Shown: one piece after another, positions 43,343 through 51,982 of the stretch | Numbering within the stretch: position 1 is the first letter of the stretch | How the letters are laid out: each line of letters opens with the position of its first letter | Assembly: GCF_001722335.1 (NCBI RefSeq) | Contig: NZ_MIHA01000003.1 | Span: 1-64,000 of the forward strand | Length of the DNA stretch: 64,000 bases | Direction: 5' to 3' | Source of the DNA: Mycolicibacterium flavescens | GTDB lineage: Bacteria > Actinomycetota > Actinomycetes > Mycobacteriales > Mycobacteriaceae | Notes under the pieces: generated by a model | The model's database searches: none | Seen by the model: the letters and a program-made list of their open reading frames with translations, nothing else | Told to the model about the DNA's origin: nothing | Program-made: the position numbers and the translations under genes

Positions 43343-44361
43343 TGGGCGCGGTCCTGGGCGAGCAACTCGGCGAGCACGTCGGCCGGCTCAGCGAAGAGGT
43401 GCCGAAACACGTGGGCACGCTTGAGGTACAGATGCATGTCGTTCTCGAATGTGTAGCCCATTCCGCCGAAGACCTGGATACCCGCGGCAGCATTGTCGAC
43501 GGCTGCCGAGCCGGCCACCGTGGCTGCCGAGAGCACCTGCAGCAGCGCATCCGGGCGTTCACTCGCCAAAGCGATTGCGGCGAACAGGGTCTGGGCCTGT
43601 GCGGCCTCGGCGGCGATCTCCATGTTCACACAGGCGTGCTTGATGGCTTGATGAACGCCGATCGGCTTCCCGAATTGCTCCCGGGTCTTGGCGTGTTCGG
43701 TCGCCAGCGCTGCAGCAGCCGACGCCAGGCCTGTGAGGTAGGCGGCGGCAAGCACCACGGCGCGCCCCCAGACCCAGTCGTCTTCGCTTGACAGCCAGTG
43801 CGACGCCTCCACGGACTCGACTGTGGCCGAGGACATCCGGGTGCCCGGGTCGGCAGCACTCACGGGGGTCAGCGGACCGAGTGACTCGATGTCGACCAGC
43901 GCGGCGCCGACGCGGGCCACCACCAGGGCGTGCGACGCGCCCGCCGGCTCGAACAGATCGAAGGTGCCCTTGACCGGCCGCACGTCGCCGTCGCCCCGCA
44001 GCACTGCGAGCGCCACCAGGGCTGTCCCGGAGCCAATGCGCTCGGCAAGCGCCACATCGCCGCAGCGGGCGGCCACCCGCGCGGCCAGGGTGCACGCGAG
44101 AAACGGACCCGGCGAAAGACGCTTGCCGAGCTCGATGAACAGCAGCGCTTCGTCGTCGAACGTGCGCCCCGACCCGCCTGCCTCCTCGTCGAGTCCGAGT
44201 GTGAGCAGACCGAGTTCGGCGCACTCCCGCCAAAGGCCTTCAGGCACCGCCGCTTCCGCATGGCGATGGGCGCGAATGCTTTCGATGGGCATCCGCTCGG
44301 CGAGGAATTCTCCTGCAGCCTCGATGATTTCGAGCTGCTCGGGTCCAGGCAGCAGATTCAC
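43339..44361 (-). CDS. acyl-CoA dehydrogenase, short subunit
   Basis: A 340-residue acyl-CoA dehydrogenase. AAALATEHAKTREQFGKPIG near 235-254 and GGMGYTFENDMHLYLKRA near 310 are typical C-terminal landmarks, but the middle beta domain is reduced, as in the partner chains of the alpha2-beta2 dehydrogenases (FadE17/18, FadE26/27, FadE28/29). GTG 44361 lies behind GAGGAGAT. It is 19 bases after the larger dehydrogenase and probably forms a heterotetramer with it. Confidence 0.86.
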   Translation of the reverse strand: MNLLPGPEQLEIIEAAGEFLAERMPIESIRAHRHAEAAVPEGLWRECAELGLLTLGLDEEAGGSGRTFDDEALLFIELGKRLSPGPFLACTLAARVAARCGDVALAERIGSGTALVALAVLRGDGDVRPVKGTFDLFEPAGASHALVVARVGAALVDIESLGPLTPVSAADPGTRMSSATVESVEASHWLSSEDDWVWGRAVVLAAAYLTGLASAAAALATEHAKTREQFGKPIGVHQAIKHACVNMEIAAEAAQAQTLFAAIALASERPDALLQVLSAATVAGSAAVDNAAAGIQVFGGMGYTFENDMHLYLKRAHVFRHLFAEPADVLAELLAQDRAQ

Positions 44362-44380
44362 GACGATCTCCTCATCGAAT

Positions 44381-45553
44381 TCAACGGGGCAATCCGAGCA
44401 CGCGTTCGCCGACGATGTTGCGCTGAATCTCCGACGTACCGCCACCAATGGCCTGGGAAAAGCTGTAGTAGTAGTAACCGACCCAACCGTCGTCGTCCCA
44501 CCGCGACGTGTGGCGGATCGCCCCCGCCCCCACAATGTCCATCGCCAGCTTGCCGATCTCTTTGGCCAGTTCGGAGTACATCAACTTGACGATCGAGCCG
44601 CGCGGACCGGGCGTTTCGGTCTTCATGGCCTCGCAGATGTTGGTATAGGTGAGGGCGCGCAGCGACGCCACCGAGGCGCGGGCCGTGGCCAGGCGCCGCG
44701 CGATCTCGTCGTCAGCGATGGCGGGCCTGCGTCCGTCGGGGCCGACGTGGTCGCGGGCATAGTCGATGAGGTCCTCGATGATCTTGGCCAACCTCACCTG
44801 GTTGGCAGTGAACGCGGTGCCGCGCTCGAAGGACAGCGTCGCCATCGCGACCGACCAGCCTTCCCCCACGTCGCCGACCACGTCGGACAGCGGGATGCGG
44901 ACGTCGTCATAGAACACCTCGCAGAACTCCGAGCCGCCCTCGATGGTCTCGATCGGGCGCACATCGATGCCCGGGGTGTTCATGTCGCAGATGACCCAGG
45001 TGATGCCCTTGTGCTTGCTGCCGGTGGTGTCAGTGCGGACCAGCAGTTCCTGGTAGTCCGCGACGGTGGCGAAACTGGTCCACAACTTCTGGCCGGACAC
45101 CACCAGGTGCTCCCCGTCGATGACCGCCTTGGTGCGCAATGCTGCCAGGTCCGAACCGGCGCCGGGCTCGGAGAAGCCCTGACACCAGATCACCTCACCG
45201 CGAAGGATCTTCGGCAAGTGGAAGGATTTCTGCTCCTCGGTGGCCCTGGTGATCAGCGTGGGCCCGGCGTGCGAGTTGCCGACGAAGCACGCGTCGATGC
45301 CGGGGAACCCCCGCGCCGCGTATTCCTCGTACCAGATCAACTGCTGAAGCAACGTCAGCCCTTTGCCGCCGTACTCCTGCGGCCACGCGATACCCGCCCA
45401 GCCACCATCCCATTGGGTGCGCTGCCAGGCGAGGTCGTACTCGCGGATGCCCGCGTCGTCGCGCGGCCGTGGCTCGCTCGGCCGGTTCTCATCGAGCCAC
45501 GTGCTGACCTGGTCGCGGAACTCGAGTTGGTCAGGCGTGAAATCGAGGTCCAT
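44381..45553 (-). CDS. acyl-CoA dehydrogenase, long subunit
   Basis: A 390-residue acyl-CoA dehydrogenase. WCQGFSEPGAGSDLAALRTK near 130, LVVSGQKLWTSFA near 158 and the C-terminal QAIGGGTSEIQRNIVGERVL are intact flavin and substrate motifs. With the short chain downstream it should oxidise a bulky (sterol-like or branched) acyl-CoA. The ATG at 45553 is 8 bases after TACACT with no ribosome site, so it is leaderless. The class 2 operator lies just upstream, which parallels fadE17-fadE18 under Mce3R in M. tuberculosis. Confidence 0.88.
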   Translation of the reverse strand: MDLDFTPDQLEFRDQVSTWLDENRPSEPRPRDDAGIREYDLAWQRTQWDGGWAGIAWPQEYGGKGLTLLQQLIWYEEYAARGFPGIDACFVGNSHAGPTLITRATEEQKSFHLPKILRGEVIWCQGFSEPGAGSDLAALRTKAVIDGEHLVVSGQKLWTSFATVADYQELLVRTDTTGSKHKGITWVICDMNTPGIDVRPIETIEGGSEFCEVFYDDVRIPLSDVVGDVGEGWSVAMATLSFERGTAFTANQVRLAKIIEDLIDYARDHVGPDGRRPAIADDEIARRLATARASVASLRALTYTNICEAMKTETPGPRGSIVKLMYSELAKEIGKLAMDIVGAGAIRHTSRWDDDGWVGYYYYSFSQAIGGGTSEIQRNIVGERVLGLPR

Positions 45554-45569
45554 GATTCGAAAGTGTAGG

Positions 45570-45583
45570 TGACACGATAGTCA
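45570..45583. promoter_or_regulatory. class 2 operator TGACACGATAGTCA
   Basis: A class 2 palindrome with one mismatch followed by GAAAC, 16 bases before the long dehydrogenase start (minus strand). The almost identical AGACACGATTGTCA with the same GAAAC tail occurs at 63580. Confidence 0.7.
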
Positions 45584-45598
45584 GAAACAATGCGTTGA

Positions 45599-46363
45599 TT
45601 ACGGTCGGCGGTATTTGGCCGTCAGTTCCTCGGCACCGCGCGCCAGCAGTGCCACGTCCGCCCCCACGAGCACAAAGGACGCGCCTGCCCCCACGTAGCG
45701 GCGCGCCACCGACTCTTTGAACGCGTTCACCCCGGCACTCTTGCCGTGTTCGAGGATCGTCTCCAGCGCTTTCTCGATGGCGCGCAACACATCTGGATGC
45801 TCCGGTTGGCCGAGCTTACCCATCGAAGCCGCGAGGTCGGCCGGTCCGATGAACACCGCATCCACGCCGTCTACGTCGGCAATGTCACCAAGGTGCGCCA
45901 AGCCGGCGACGCTCTCCACCTGCACGGTCAGGGACACCGTGGCATCGGCGGTGACAAGGTAGTCAGATATGCGGTTCCACCGGGATGCGCGCGCCAGTGC
46001 GCTGCCCACTCCCCGGATGCCTGCGGGCGGGTAACGGGTGGCGGCGACGGCGGCAGCAGCCTCGCGGGCATCGTCGATCATCGGGACGATGATGTTCTGT
46101 ACGCCGATGTCGAGGAGTTGCTTGATGAAGACCGGGTCGGCGGACGGCGGACGAACCAGCACGTCGACGTCCGGATAGCCGGCGAGCACCTGCAGCTGTT
46201 CGAGCGTGGTACGGAGGTCGTTGGGCGCGTGTTCCTGATCCAGCAATACCCAGTCGATTCCCGATCCCGCGCAGATCTCGGTCACGTAACCGCTTCCTGA
46301 GGCCAGCCACATGCCGAACCGCGGGTCGCCGTCGCCGATGCGCTGCGTCCACCGATTCGTCAC
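45599..46363 (-). CDS. HpcH/HpaI-family 2-oxo-acid aldolase
   Basis: A 254-residue class II aldolase. [15 protein letters not shown] near 32-46, [13 protein letters not shown] near 138 and [15 protein letters not shown] near 156 carry the metal and pyruvate-binding residues. It should split a 4-hydroxy-2-oxo acid into pyruvate and an aldehyde, the last step of meta-cleavage. GTG 46363 overlaps the upstream hydratase stop (GTGA). It replaces the usual MhpE-type aldolase; no aldehyde dehydrogenase of the MhpF kind is next to it. Confidence 0.88.
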   Translation of the reverse strand: MTNRWTQRIGDGDPRFGMWLASGSGYVTEICAGSGIDWVLLDQEHAPNDLRTTLEQLQVLAGYPDVDVLVRPPSADPVFIKQLLDIGVQNIIVPMIDDAREAAAAVAATRYPPAGIRGVGSALARASRWNRISDYLVTADATVSLTVQVESVAGLAHLGDIADVDGVDAVFIGPADLAASMGKLGQPEHPDVLRAIEKALETILEHGKSAGVNAFKESVARRYVGAGASFVLVGADVALLARGAEELTAKYRRP

Positions 46364-47181
46364 GATTCCGGCCCGTCGAACGAGACCGACACCGTGCCCA
46401 GTGGACCGTAGTCGGCGACGAAGCTGTCCCCCGGTTCGGCGAAAACCGGCTTGGTGAACGACCCGGACAGGATCACCTCGCCTGGCTCCAACGAAACACC
46501 ATGCGGTGCAAGCCGGTTCGCCAACCACGCGACGCCGTTGCCGGGGTGGTTGAGCACCGCGGCGGCCACCCCGGACTCCTCGATGGTGCCGTTGCGCAGC
46601 AGCAGAGCCGCGACCCAGCGCAGGTCGATGTCCAGCGGCCGCACCACCCGCCCACCGAGCACGAGCCCCGCGTCGGCCGCGTTGTCGGCGATGGTGTCGA
46701 CGATGGTGCGCAGGTGACCGGTCTCGGGATCCGACATCTGCACCCTGGCGTCGAGAATCTCCAATGCGGGCGTGACGAACTCGCATGCCCGGAGGACGTC
46801 GAACAGCGTGACGCCCGGACCGCGCAGCTGCTCGCCCAACACGAAGGCCAACTCGACCTCGACACGCGGCCGGATGAAACGGCCGAGCGGAACCCGGCCG
46901 CCGTCCTCGACGAACATGTCGTCGAAGAGAGCGCCGTAGTCCGGTTCGTCGATCGACACCGCGCGCTGCATCACCTTCGACGTCAGGCCGATCTTGCGGC
47001 CCTTGACGTGCAGGCCGTCGGCGACCTTCAGCGCGACGAGCGCCCGCTGGACGGCATAGGCGTCCTCGATGGTCATGTCGGGGTAGTCGAGGGACAGCTG
47101 CCGAATCGGCGTGCGTGTCTGCTCAGCCTCGTACAACCGGCGCGCGATTGCGTCGAGCTCGGTGCCAGCGGGTCTCGTCAT
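46360..47181 (-). CDS. 2-oxopent-4-enoate hydratase (MhpD/HpcG-like)
   Basis: A 273-residue hydratase of the fumarylacetoacetase-like/MhpD fold. [20 protein letters not shown] near 61-80 and [13 protein letters not shown] near 104-116 give the metal-binding Glu pair. It adds water to a 2-hydroxy-2,4-dienoate made by the hydrolase encoded upstream and hands it to the aldolase encoded downstream. It sits between these two genes in the same operon. Confidence 0.88.
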   Translation of the reverse strand: MTRPAGTELDAIARRLYEAEQTRTPIRQLSLDYPDMTIEDAYAVQRALVALKVADGLHVKGRKIGLTSKVMQRAVSIDEPDYGALFDDMFVEDGGRVPLGRFIRPRVEVELAFVLGEQLRGPGVTLFDVLRACEFVTPALEILDARVQMSDPETGHLRTIVDTIADNAADAGLVLGGRVVRPLDIDLRWVAALLLRNGTIEESGVAAAVLNHPGNGVAWLANRLAPHGVSLEPGEVILSGSFTKPVFAEPGDSFVADYGPLGTVSVSFDGPES

Positions 47182-47209
47182 GATCTGATGCTCTTCGCGC
47201 AGGCGCTCA

Positions 47210-48142
47210 TCATCGAGTCAGAAAATCCACAGCCGCCGCGTTGAACGACTCGGGGTCCTCGAAGTGCGGCCAGTGCCGCACGGACGCCATCTCGAAGACC
47301 TCGGAGTTCGGGATCAAGCCGGCGATCGTACGCGCGGTGTCCTGGTACACGCCGTGATCCTTGCCCGACGCCACGATCATCACGGGGGCAGTGATGCCGC
47401 GCCACCCGTCGTCGGGAATCAGGTTGCGCTCGCGCACCTTCTCGTCCTGCAGGATCAGCAGCCGGTCGATGGTGTTGCGGGTGTCTTCGCGCCGGTAAAC
47501 CGCCTGGCGCAGCCCGATCAGATCGGGCAGCCGGTTGCCCTCGTCGGCGATCAGATGGGCGAATACGGCATGTAACGACTCCCATGTCGGCTCATTCACC
47601 GCCTTGGTGCGCTCCGCGCGGATACGCGCCATGTTCGCCGCCGACGCCTCCCGCCCGGCCGGCGACATCAGGACCACCCTGTCCACCCGGTCGGGATGAC
47701 CGACCGCAATCGCGGATGCGACGAAGGCGCCGAGCGACATGGCGACTAAGTGGGCCGACGTCATCCCGAAGTGGTCCATCACCCCCAGCACGTGCTCGAC
47801 ATAGATCGCGATCTCGTAGTCGTAGTCCGGCTTGTCCGAGAACCCGTTGCCCACCATGTCGATGGCCACGCAGTGGAAGTGCTCGCTCAACGCAGCCAGA
47901 TTCGGGGCGAACGTCTCCCAGTGCCCGCCGGTGCCGTGCAGCAGGATGAGGTGCGGCTTGTCCGGGCTGCCGGCCTCGGCGTATCGCGTACTCACGGCCG
48001 CGCCGTTGACCGAGATCTCGACGAAGCCCTGACGGAAGTCCAATTCCTTCAGGTACATCCAGATGCTGCGGTAGTCGTCGGTGTCCACAACGGCCCCGAC
48101 AGCCGCCGGGGCGGTGGTGGCAGGTACTTGCGCTTGGCTCAT
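47210..48142 (-). CDS. meta-cleavage product C-C hydrolase (MhpC/HsaD-like)
   Basis: A 310-residue alpha/beta hydrolase with the oxyanion-side [12 protein letters not shown] near 68, nucleophile S136 (in AMSLGAF), D262 (SGKDHG) and H293 ([10 protein letters not shown]). The [12 protein letters not shown] stretch and the size fit C-C bond hydrolases of aromatic meta-cleavage. It would hydrolyse the ring-fission product of the dioxygenase encoded at 14.1 kb. First gene of a three-gene operon with a class 2 operator 24 bases upstream and GAAGG before the ATG. Confidence 0.86.
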   Translation of the reverse strand: MSQAQVPATTAPAAVGAVVDTDDYRSIWMYLKELDFRQGFVEISVNGAAVSTRYAEAGSPDKPHLILLHGTGGHWETFAPNLAALSEHFHCVAIDMVGNGFSDKPDYDYEIAIYVEHVLGVMDHFGMTSAHLVAMSLGAFVASAIAVGHPDRVDRVVLMSPAGREASAANMARIRAERTKAVNEPTWESLHAVFAHLIADEGNRLPDLIGLRQAVYRREDTRNTIDRLLILQDEKVRERNLIPDDGWRGITAPVMIVASGKDHGVYQDTARTIAGLIPNSEVFEMASVRHWPHFEDPESFNAAAVDFLTR

Positions 48143-48165
48143 CTCACCTTCTCAGTTTCGCTATC

Positions 48166-48179
48166 TGACATCACTGTCA
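48166..48179. promoter_or_regulatory. class 2 operator TGACATCACTGTCA
   Basis: A perfect TGACA-N4-TGTCA palindrome in the divergent region between the meta-cleavage operon and the ten-gene plus-strand operon. Confidence 0.78.
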
Positions 48180-48339
48180 TCTACTGCTGGCGTCACGGCG
48201 CTTGTCTGACCATCGTCGCACAGACGATATGTTCGCATGTAGACAACAACTCACACCACCCAGCCGACGTCCTCGGCGCGTACGGCCATTGCACATACTT
48301 CCATTGCTTCTGACAGTTGTATGCGGTAGAACTGAGCGA

Positions 48340-48585
48340 GTGAACACCCCGGCCGGACGCCGCGTCCTCGCCGAACTCGCCAACGAGTTCGCAGCGGTGC
48401 GTTTGTCGTTGGACGTCAGCGGCAACGGCCCCCGCCTGCTTGTCGAAGACCTCGAGAGTGGCGAACACGTCTTCCTTTGCCCGCTGGAGTTGGCGAGCTT
48501 CACCGAGGCCACCCCCGAGGACCGCGAGGACTGGCTGCGAGTGGGCAACTACCGCGGAGAACGTCAACCCGGGAAGCGTTCGTGA
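48340..48585 (+). CDS. small conserved-type protein heading the Ltp/Rieske operon
   Basis: An 81-residue protein, alpha/beta by appearance (LAELANEFAAVRLSLDVSGN, RLLVEDLESGEHVFL), with no family recognised. GTG 48340 lies 7 bases after a TAGAAC box, so the operon may start leaderless here. Its stop overlaps the start of the Ltp gene (GTGA). It may be a small partner or regulator of the Ltp/DUF35 complex. Confidence 0.6.
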   Translation: MNTPAGRRVLAELANEFAAVRLSLDVSGNGPRLLVEDLESGEHVFLCPLELASFTEATPEDREDWLRVGNYRGERQPGKRS

Positions 48586-49736
48586 GCACGCCCGACGTCG
48601 ACCTGGTCGGACTGGGCATGACGGCGATGTCGCTGAGGCCGGGTGCCACACCGCTCGAACTGGCCGCCGAGGCAACTGGCATCGCGCTGGCCGACGCCGG
48701 ACTCGGGCGCGCAGACATCGACGGCCTCCTGGTCGGCTCGTCGCAGGGCGTGCGGCCGGACCGACTGGGCGTCGGCTTCGCCGCACGGGGCGGCTTCTCG
48801 GACCTACGCCTCCTCGAACACGTCGAGATCAAGGGCGCCACCACGATTGCCATGATCCAGCGCGCGCGCCACGCGATCACCACCGGCGAGGCGACGACCG
48901 TGGTGTGCGTGTTCGCCGACGCGCCGCTGGTTGCGGGTCGCGGCGCGGGCTCGTCGTACGCGCACAGCGGCGGCAACGTCGGGGTCCGCGGGTTGGAGCG
49001 GGCCTCAGGACTGCTCGGATCGGTGCCGACGTACGCGCTGCTGGCCCAGCGGTGGCTGCACGTCACCGAAACCGATGCCGACGCATTACGCGCGGTGGCC
49101 GTCACCGCGCGAGCGTGGGCGCGCGGCAATCCCGACGCTGTAAACCGCGAACCGCTCGACGATGCCGGCTACAACGCCAGCCCGATGATCGCCGAACCAC
49201 TGCGGTTGTTGGACTGTGCGCGGCCGGTGAACGGGGCGGTCGCCGTGGTGCTCACCGGTTCGGCCTCGATCGGCGATACCCGACTGCGGGTGCTCGGCAC
49301 CGGCCGGGAGCATCCGGTCCGACGCCGACGCGCAGGCGCCGAATCGTGGTTCGGCGGCGGGGCGAGAGCGGTGGACGACGCGTTGGAACAGGCCGGCATG
49401 ACACGCTCGGACCTCGATGTCGCCGAGCTCTATGACCCGTTCTCCATCGTCACGCTGGTGCTGCTCGAGGAATACCGGCTCACCGGTGACGTCCCGGTGG
49501 GCGCCTTCGTCGGCGAGGGTCACACCGGACCGGGCGGCACGCTGCCGACCAACACCGGCGGCGGCCAACTGTCCGGGTTCTACCTGCAAGGCATGACGCC
49601 CCTGGCCGAGGCCGTGATCCAGCTCCGCGGCGCGGGCCGGGATCGTCAGGTTCCCAACGCCACCGTGGCCTTGGTCGGCGGCATCGGAGGTCGGCTTGAC
49701 CACCATGCTGCGCTGGTCTTGGAGCGTGTGGCGTGA
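48582..49736 (+). CDS. thiolase-like lipid-transfer protein (Ltp-type retro-aldolase)
   Basis: A 384-residue thiolase-fold protein of the Ltp group. VDLVGLGMTAMSLRPGATPL starts the fold; AELYDPFSIVTLVLLEEY near 282 carries the Tyr-Asp-x-Phe motif, and LPTNTGGGQLSGFYLQGM near 318 the C-terminal active-site His-type loop, here without His. It is coupled by overlap to the DUF35 gene downstream. The complex should remove a short chain from a beta-hydroxyacyl-CoA. Confidence 0.86.
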   Translation: MSTPDVDLVGLGMTAMSLRPGATPLELAAEATGIALADAGLGRADIDGLLVGSSQGVRPDRLGVGFAARGGFSDLRLLEHVEIKGATTIAMIQRARHAITTGEATTVVCVFADAPLVAGRGAGSSYAHSGGNVGVRGLERASGLLGSVPTYALLAQRWLHVTETDADALRAVAVTARAWARGNPDAVNREPLDDAGYNASPMIAEPLRLLDCARPVNGAVAVVLTGSASIGDTRLRVLGTGREHPVRRRRAGAESWFGGGARAVDDALEQAGMTRSDLDVAELYDPFSIVTLVLLEEYRLTGDVPVGAFVGEGHTGPGGTLPTNTGGGQLSGFYLQGMTPLAEAVIQLRGAGRDRQVPNATVALVGGIGGRLDHHAALVLERVA

Positions 49737-50182
49737 CCACCGTGGACAAGCGGCTCCTCGAGGACTGGTTGCTGGATCCAGCACTGGCACCCGATGCTGA
49801 GCTCGATGTCCTGGCGCCGCTGTACCGGGCGGCGGAACGGCACGAGCTGGCACTGCCGTTCTGCGCGGCGTGCGAGAATCCACTGGAACTCGACCAGGAA
49901 GTCTGCGACTACTGCGGGGGCACCGAACCCGACTGGCGCACAGTCGAACTACGCGGGACCGTCCACGCCGCAACTCTGATGCACCGACGCGAACCCGGGC
50001 TGGTCCATGCGCAGGCCCCCTACCCCATCGTCGACGTCGAACTGGCCAGCGGACACCGCTTGCTGATGACGTCCGCGCAGCCCGCGGACGGCGTGCCGGC
50101 CATCGGCGGAACAGTGCGCATCGGCTTCCGCCGCCTCGGCGGCGTCGCAATCCCAGCCATCGACACCTTGGAGGACGAGTGA
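49733..50182 (+). CDS. DUF35 OB-fold/zinc-ribbon partner of the Ltp protein
   Basis: A 149-residue DUF35 protein. The zinc ribbon is CAACENPLELDQEVCDYC near 44-61, followed by the OB fold (ELRGTVHAATLMHR). An N-terminal helical extension of about 30 residues is longer than in the other copies. It overlaps the Ltp stop and the Rieske start by 4 bases each, so all three are tightly co-translated. Confidence 0.86.
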   Translation: MTTVDKRLLEDWLLDPALAPDAELDVLAPLYRAAERHELALPFCAACENPLELDQEVCDYCGGTEPDWRTVELRGTVHAATLMHRREPGLVHAQAPYPIVDVELASGHRLLMTSAQPADGVPAIGGTVRIGFRRLGGVAIPAIDTLEDE

Positions 50183-51468
50183 CAACGCTCGAATCAGCCA
50201 CTGCCACTGACGATTTCGATGTCAATAGCGTCGTCCGTGATGACCGGGTGCACGGGTCGGTCTACACCTCGGCCGAGATCTTTCGCCGCGAAATGGCGAC
50301 CATCTTCAAGACCGGCTGGGTCTACGTCGCGCACGAAAGCGAGGTAAGCGAGCCTGGCGACTACCTCACCCGGCTCATCGGCCACGAGCCAGTCGTGGTG
50401 GTGCGCGGCAAGGACGGCGTGGTGCGCGTGGCGCTCAACCGCTGCACACACCGCGCCAATAAGTTGTGCAACGCCGAGAAAGGCAATGCCAACTCGTTCC
50501 GCTGCCCCTACCACGGCTGGACCTTTACCAACACCGGTGCGCTACAAGGTGTTCCGATGCGGGAGGGCTACGGCGAGGCCTTCAACCAGGTGCGCTCCGA
50601 ACTGAGCCTGGCGCAGGCGCCCCGGGTCGACAGTTACGGCGGCTTCGTCTTCGCGTCGCTGGCGCCCGACGGCGTCTCCCTGCGCGAACACCTCGGCAAG
50701 GCGACGGGCGCCATCGACCGACTGCTCAACCTGTCCCCCACCCGCGAAATCGACCTACGGGCCGGCTGGATGAAGCATCTGCACCACGCCAACTGGAAGA
50801 TGGTTGTGGAGAACAACGTCGACGGCTACCACGCGCTGTTCACGCACGCCTCGGTATATGACGCGATCAAGCCGGCCAAGGTGTCCCACGTCCCGACGAA
50901 GGTCGACGTCCTGGTCCGCGACCTCGGCGACGGACACTCCGAGATCGATTACACCGACGAATACCGCAAGCTGGACGAGGAATTCATCTGGTACGGCCGA
51001 ATCCCGCGGGCGAAGCTCGGCGGTTACGTCGACGCACTGGAGCAGGCATACGGACCCGAGCAGGCGCACGACGCTCTGGTGGTGGGCCCCCCGCACACCC
51101 TGATCTGGCCCAATCTGTTCCTGGCCGAGATGAACGTCATGTTCGTCGAGCCGCAGGCCCCCGACCGCACCGTCGCCTACACCACGGCCGTGTTGATCCC
51201 GGGTCAGGACGCACTGAACGAACGCACGCTGAGGCGCTCTGAAGGGGCGATGGGTCCGGCGGGGTTCCTGATCGCCGACGACGGCGAAATCGGCATGCGC
51301 AACCAGGCCGGCCTCGCCGCCGAGTTACCCGAGTGGCTGGTGCTGGCACGCGGTGTAGAGCATGACATCACCGACGACACCGGAATCATCAACCGGGACA
51401 AGAGCGCTGAGACACCGCAGCGCGGGTTCTACTCGCAGTGGGCAGCCGTGGTCGGCGGGAGGGCGTGA
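50179..51468 (+). CDS. Rieske non-haem iron oxygenase, alpha subunit
   Basis: A 429-residue ring-hydroxylating oxygenase large subunit. The Rieske [2Fe-2S] ligands are C89, H91, C109 and H112 (CTH and CPYH); the mononuclear iron ligands are H218 and H223 in NNVDGYHALFTH, with bridging D215. It should add oxygen to an aromatic ring or an activated C-H bond. GTG 50179 overlaps the DUF35 stop. The electron-transfer partner is not in the operon; the FprB-like gene at the right edge or a distant reductase may serve. Confidence 0.9.
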   Translation: MTTLESATATDDFDVNSVVRDDRVHGSVYTSAEIFRREMATIFKTGWVYVAHESEVSEPGDYLTRLIGHEPVVVVRGKDGVVRVALNRCTHRANKLCNAEKGNANSFRCPYHGWTFTNTGALQGVPMREGYGEAFNQVRSELSLAQAPRVDSYGGFVFASLAPDGVSLREHLGKATGAIDRLLNLSPTREIDLRAGWMKHLHHANWKMVVENNVDGYHALFTHASVYDAIKPAKVSHVPTKVDVLVRDLGDGHSEIDYTDEYRKLDEEFIWYGRIPRAKLGGYVDALEQAYGPEQAHDALVVGPPHTLIWPNLFLAEMNVMFVEPQAPDRTVAYTTAVLIPGQDALNERTLRRSEGAMGPAGFLIADDGEIGMRNQAGLAAELPEWLVLARGVEHDITDDTGIINRDKSAETPQRGFYSQWAAVVGGRA

Positions 51469-51469
51469 A

Positions 51470-51982
51470 ATGACCCTTGACACCGAGTCACAGATGCGTC
51501 CTGTGCTGCGGCCGTTGCCGGACGCCGAGATCCTCTCGTTCCTGTACCTGGAGGCGCGGTTGGCCGACGAGGGCCGCTACTCGGAGTGGGAGGCGCTCTG
51601 GGCTGACGACGACACGGTCGTGTACCGCGTGCCCATGCATCCCGACGACGACCCGCGGACCTCGCTGGCCTACATCAACGACAATCGGCGGCGAATCAAG
51701 AGTCGGGTGGCTCAGTTGAACACGGGTAACCGGCACTCTCAGACCCCGCCGTCGGTGATGCGGCGCGTGGTCTCCAACAGCGAAGTGGTCGAGGACATTG
51801 ACGGTCTGGTCACCATCGAGTCCAACTTCGCATTGTTCGAATACCGTATCCGGCAACGCTTCTGGGCCGGTCGGGTGAGCCACACCATTTGTCGGACGGC
51901 GGAGGGCCCGCGACTCGTCCGCAAGATCGTGAACCTGATTGACGCGGGCGGTCCGGTCGACACCCTGGCATTCCTGATCTGA
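51470..51982 (+). CDS. Rieske oxygenase, beta subunit
   Basis: A 170-residue NTF2-like small subunit of a ring-hydroxylating dioxygenase (SFLYLEARLADEGRYSEWEA, then YRIRQRFWAGRVSHTICR). It builds the alpha3-beta3 structure and has no catalytic centre. It starts 1 base after the alpha-subunit stop and ends with TGATG, where the last A is the first base of the ligase start. Confidence 0.88.
   Translation: MTLDTESQMRPVLRPLPDAEILSFLYLEARLADEGRYSEWEALWADDDTVVYRVPMHPDDDPRTSLAYINDNRRRIKSRVAQLNTGNRHSQTPPSVMRRVVSNSEVVEDIDGLVTIESNFALFEYRIRQRFWAGRVSHTICRTAEGPRLVRKIVNLIDAGGPVDTLAFLI

Noticed and set aside
43823..45568. 581-codon plus-strand frame
   Set aside because: Antisense to the two acyl-CoA dehydrogenase genes; low-complexity Arg/Gly/Asp-rich product.
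48311..48324. TGACA half-site upstream of the ten-gene operon
   Set aside because: Only the left half matches the class 2 pattern (the right half is TATGC); not enough to call a site, though control from 48166 could still reach this promoter.
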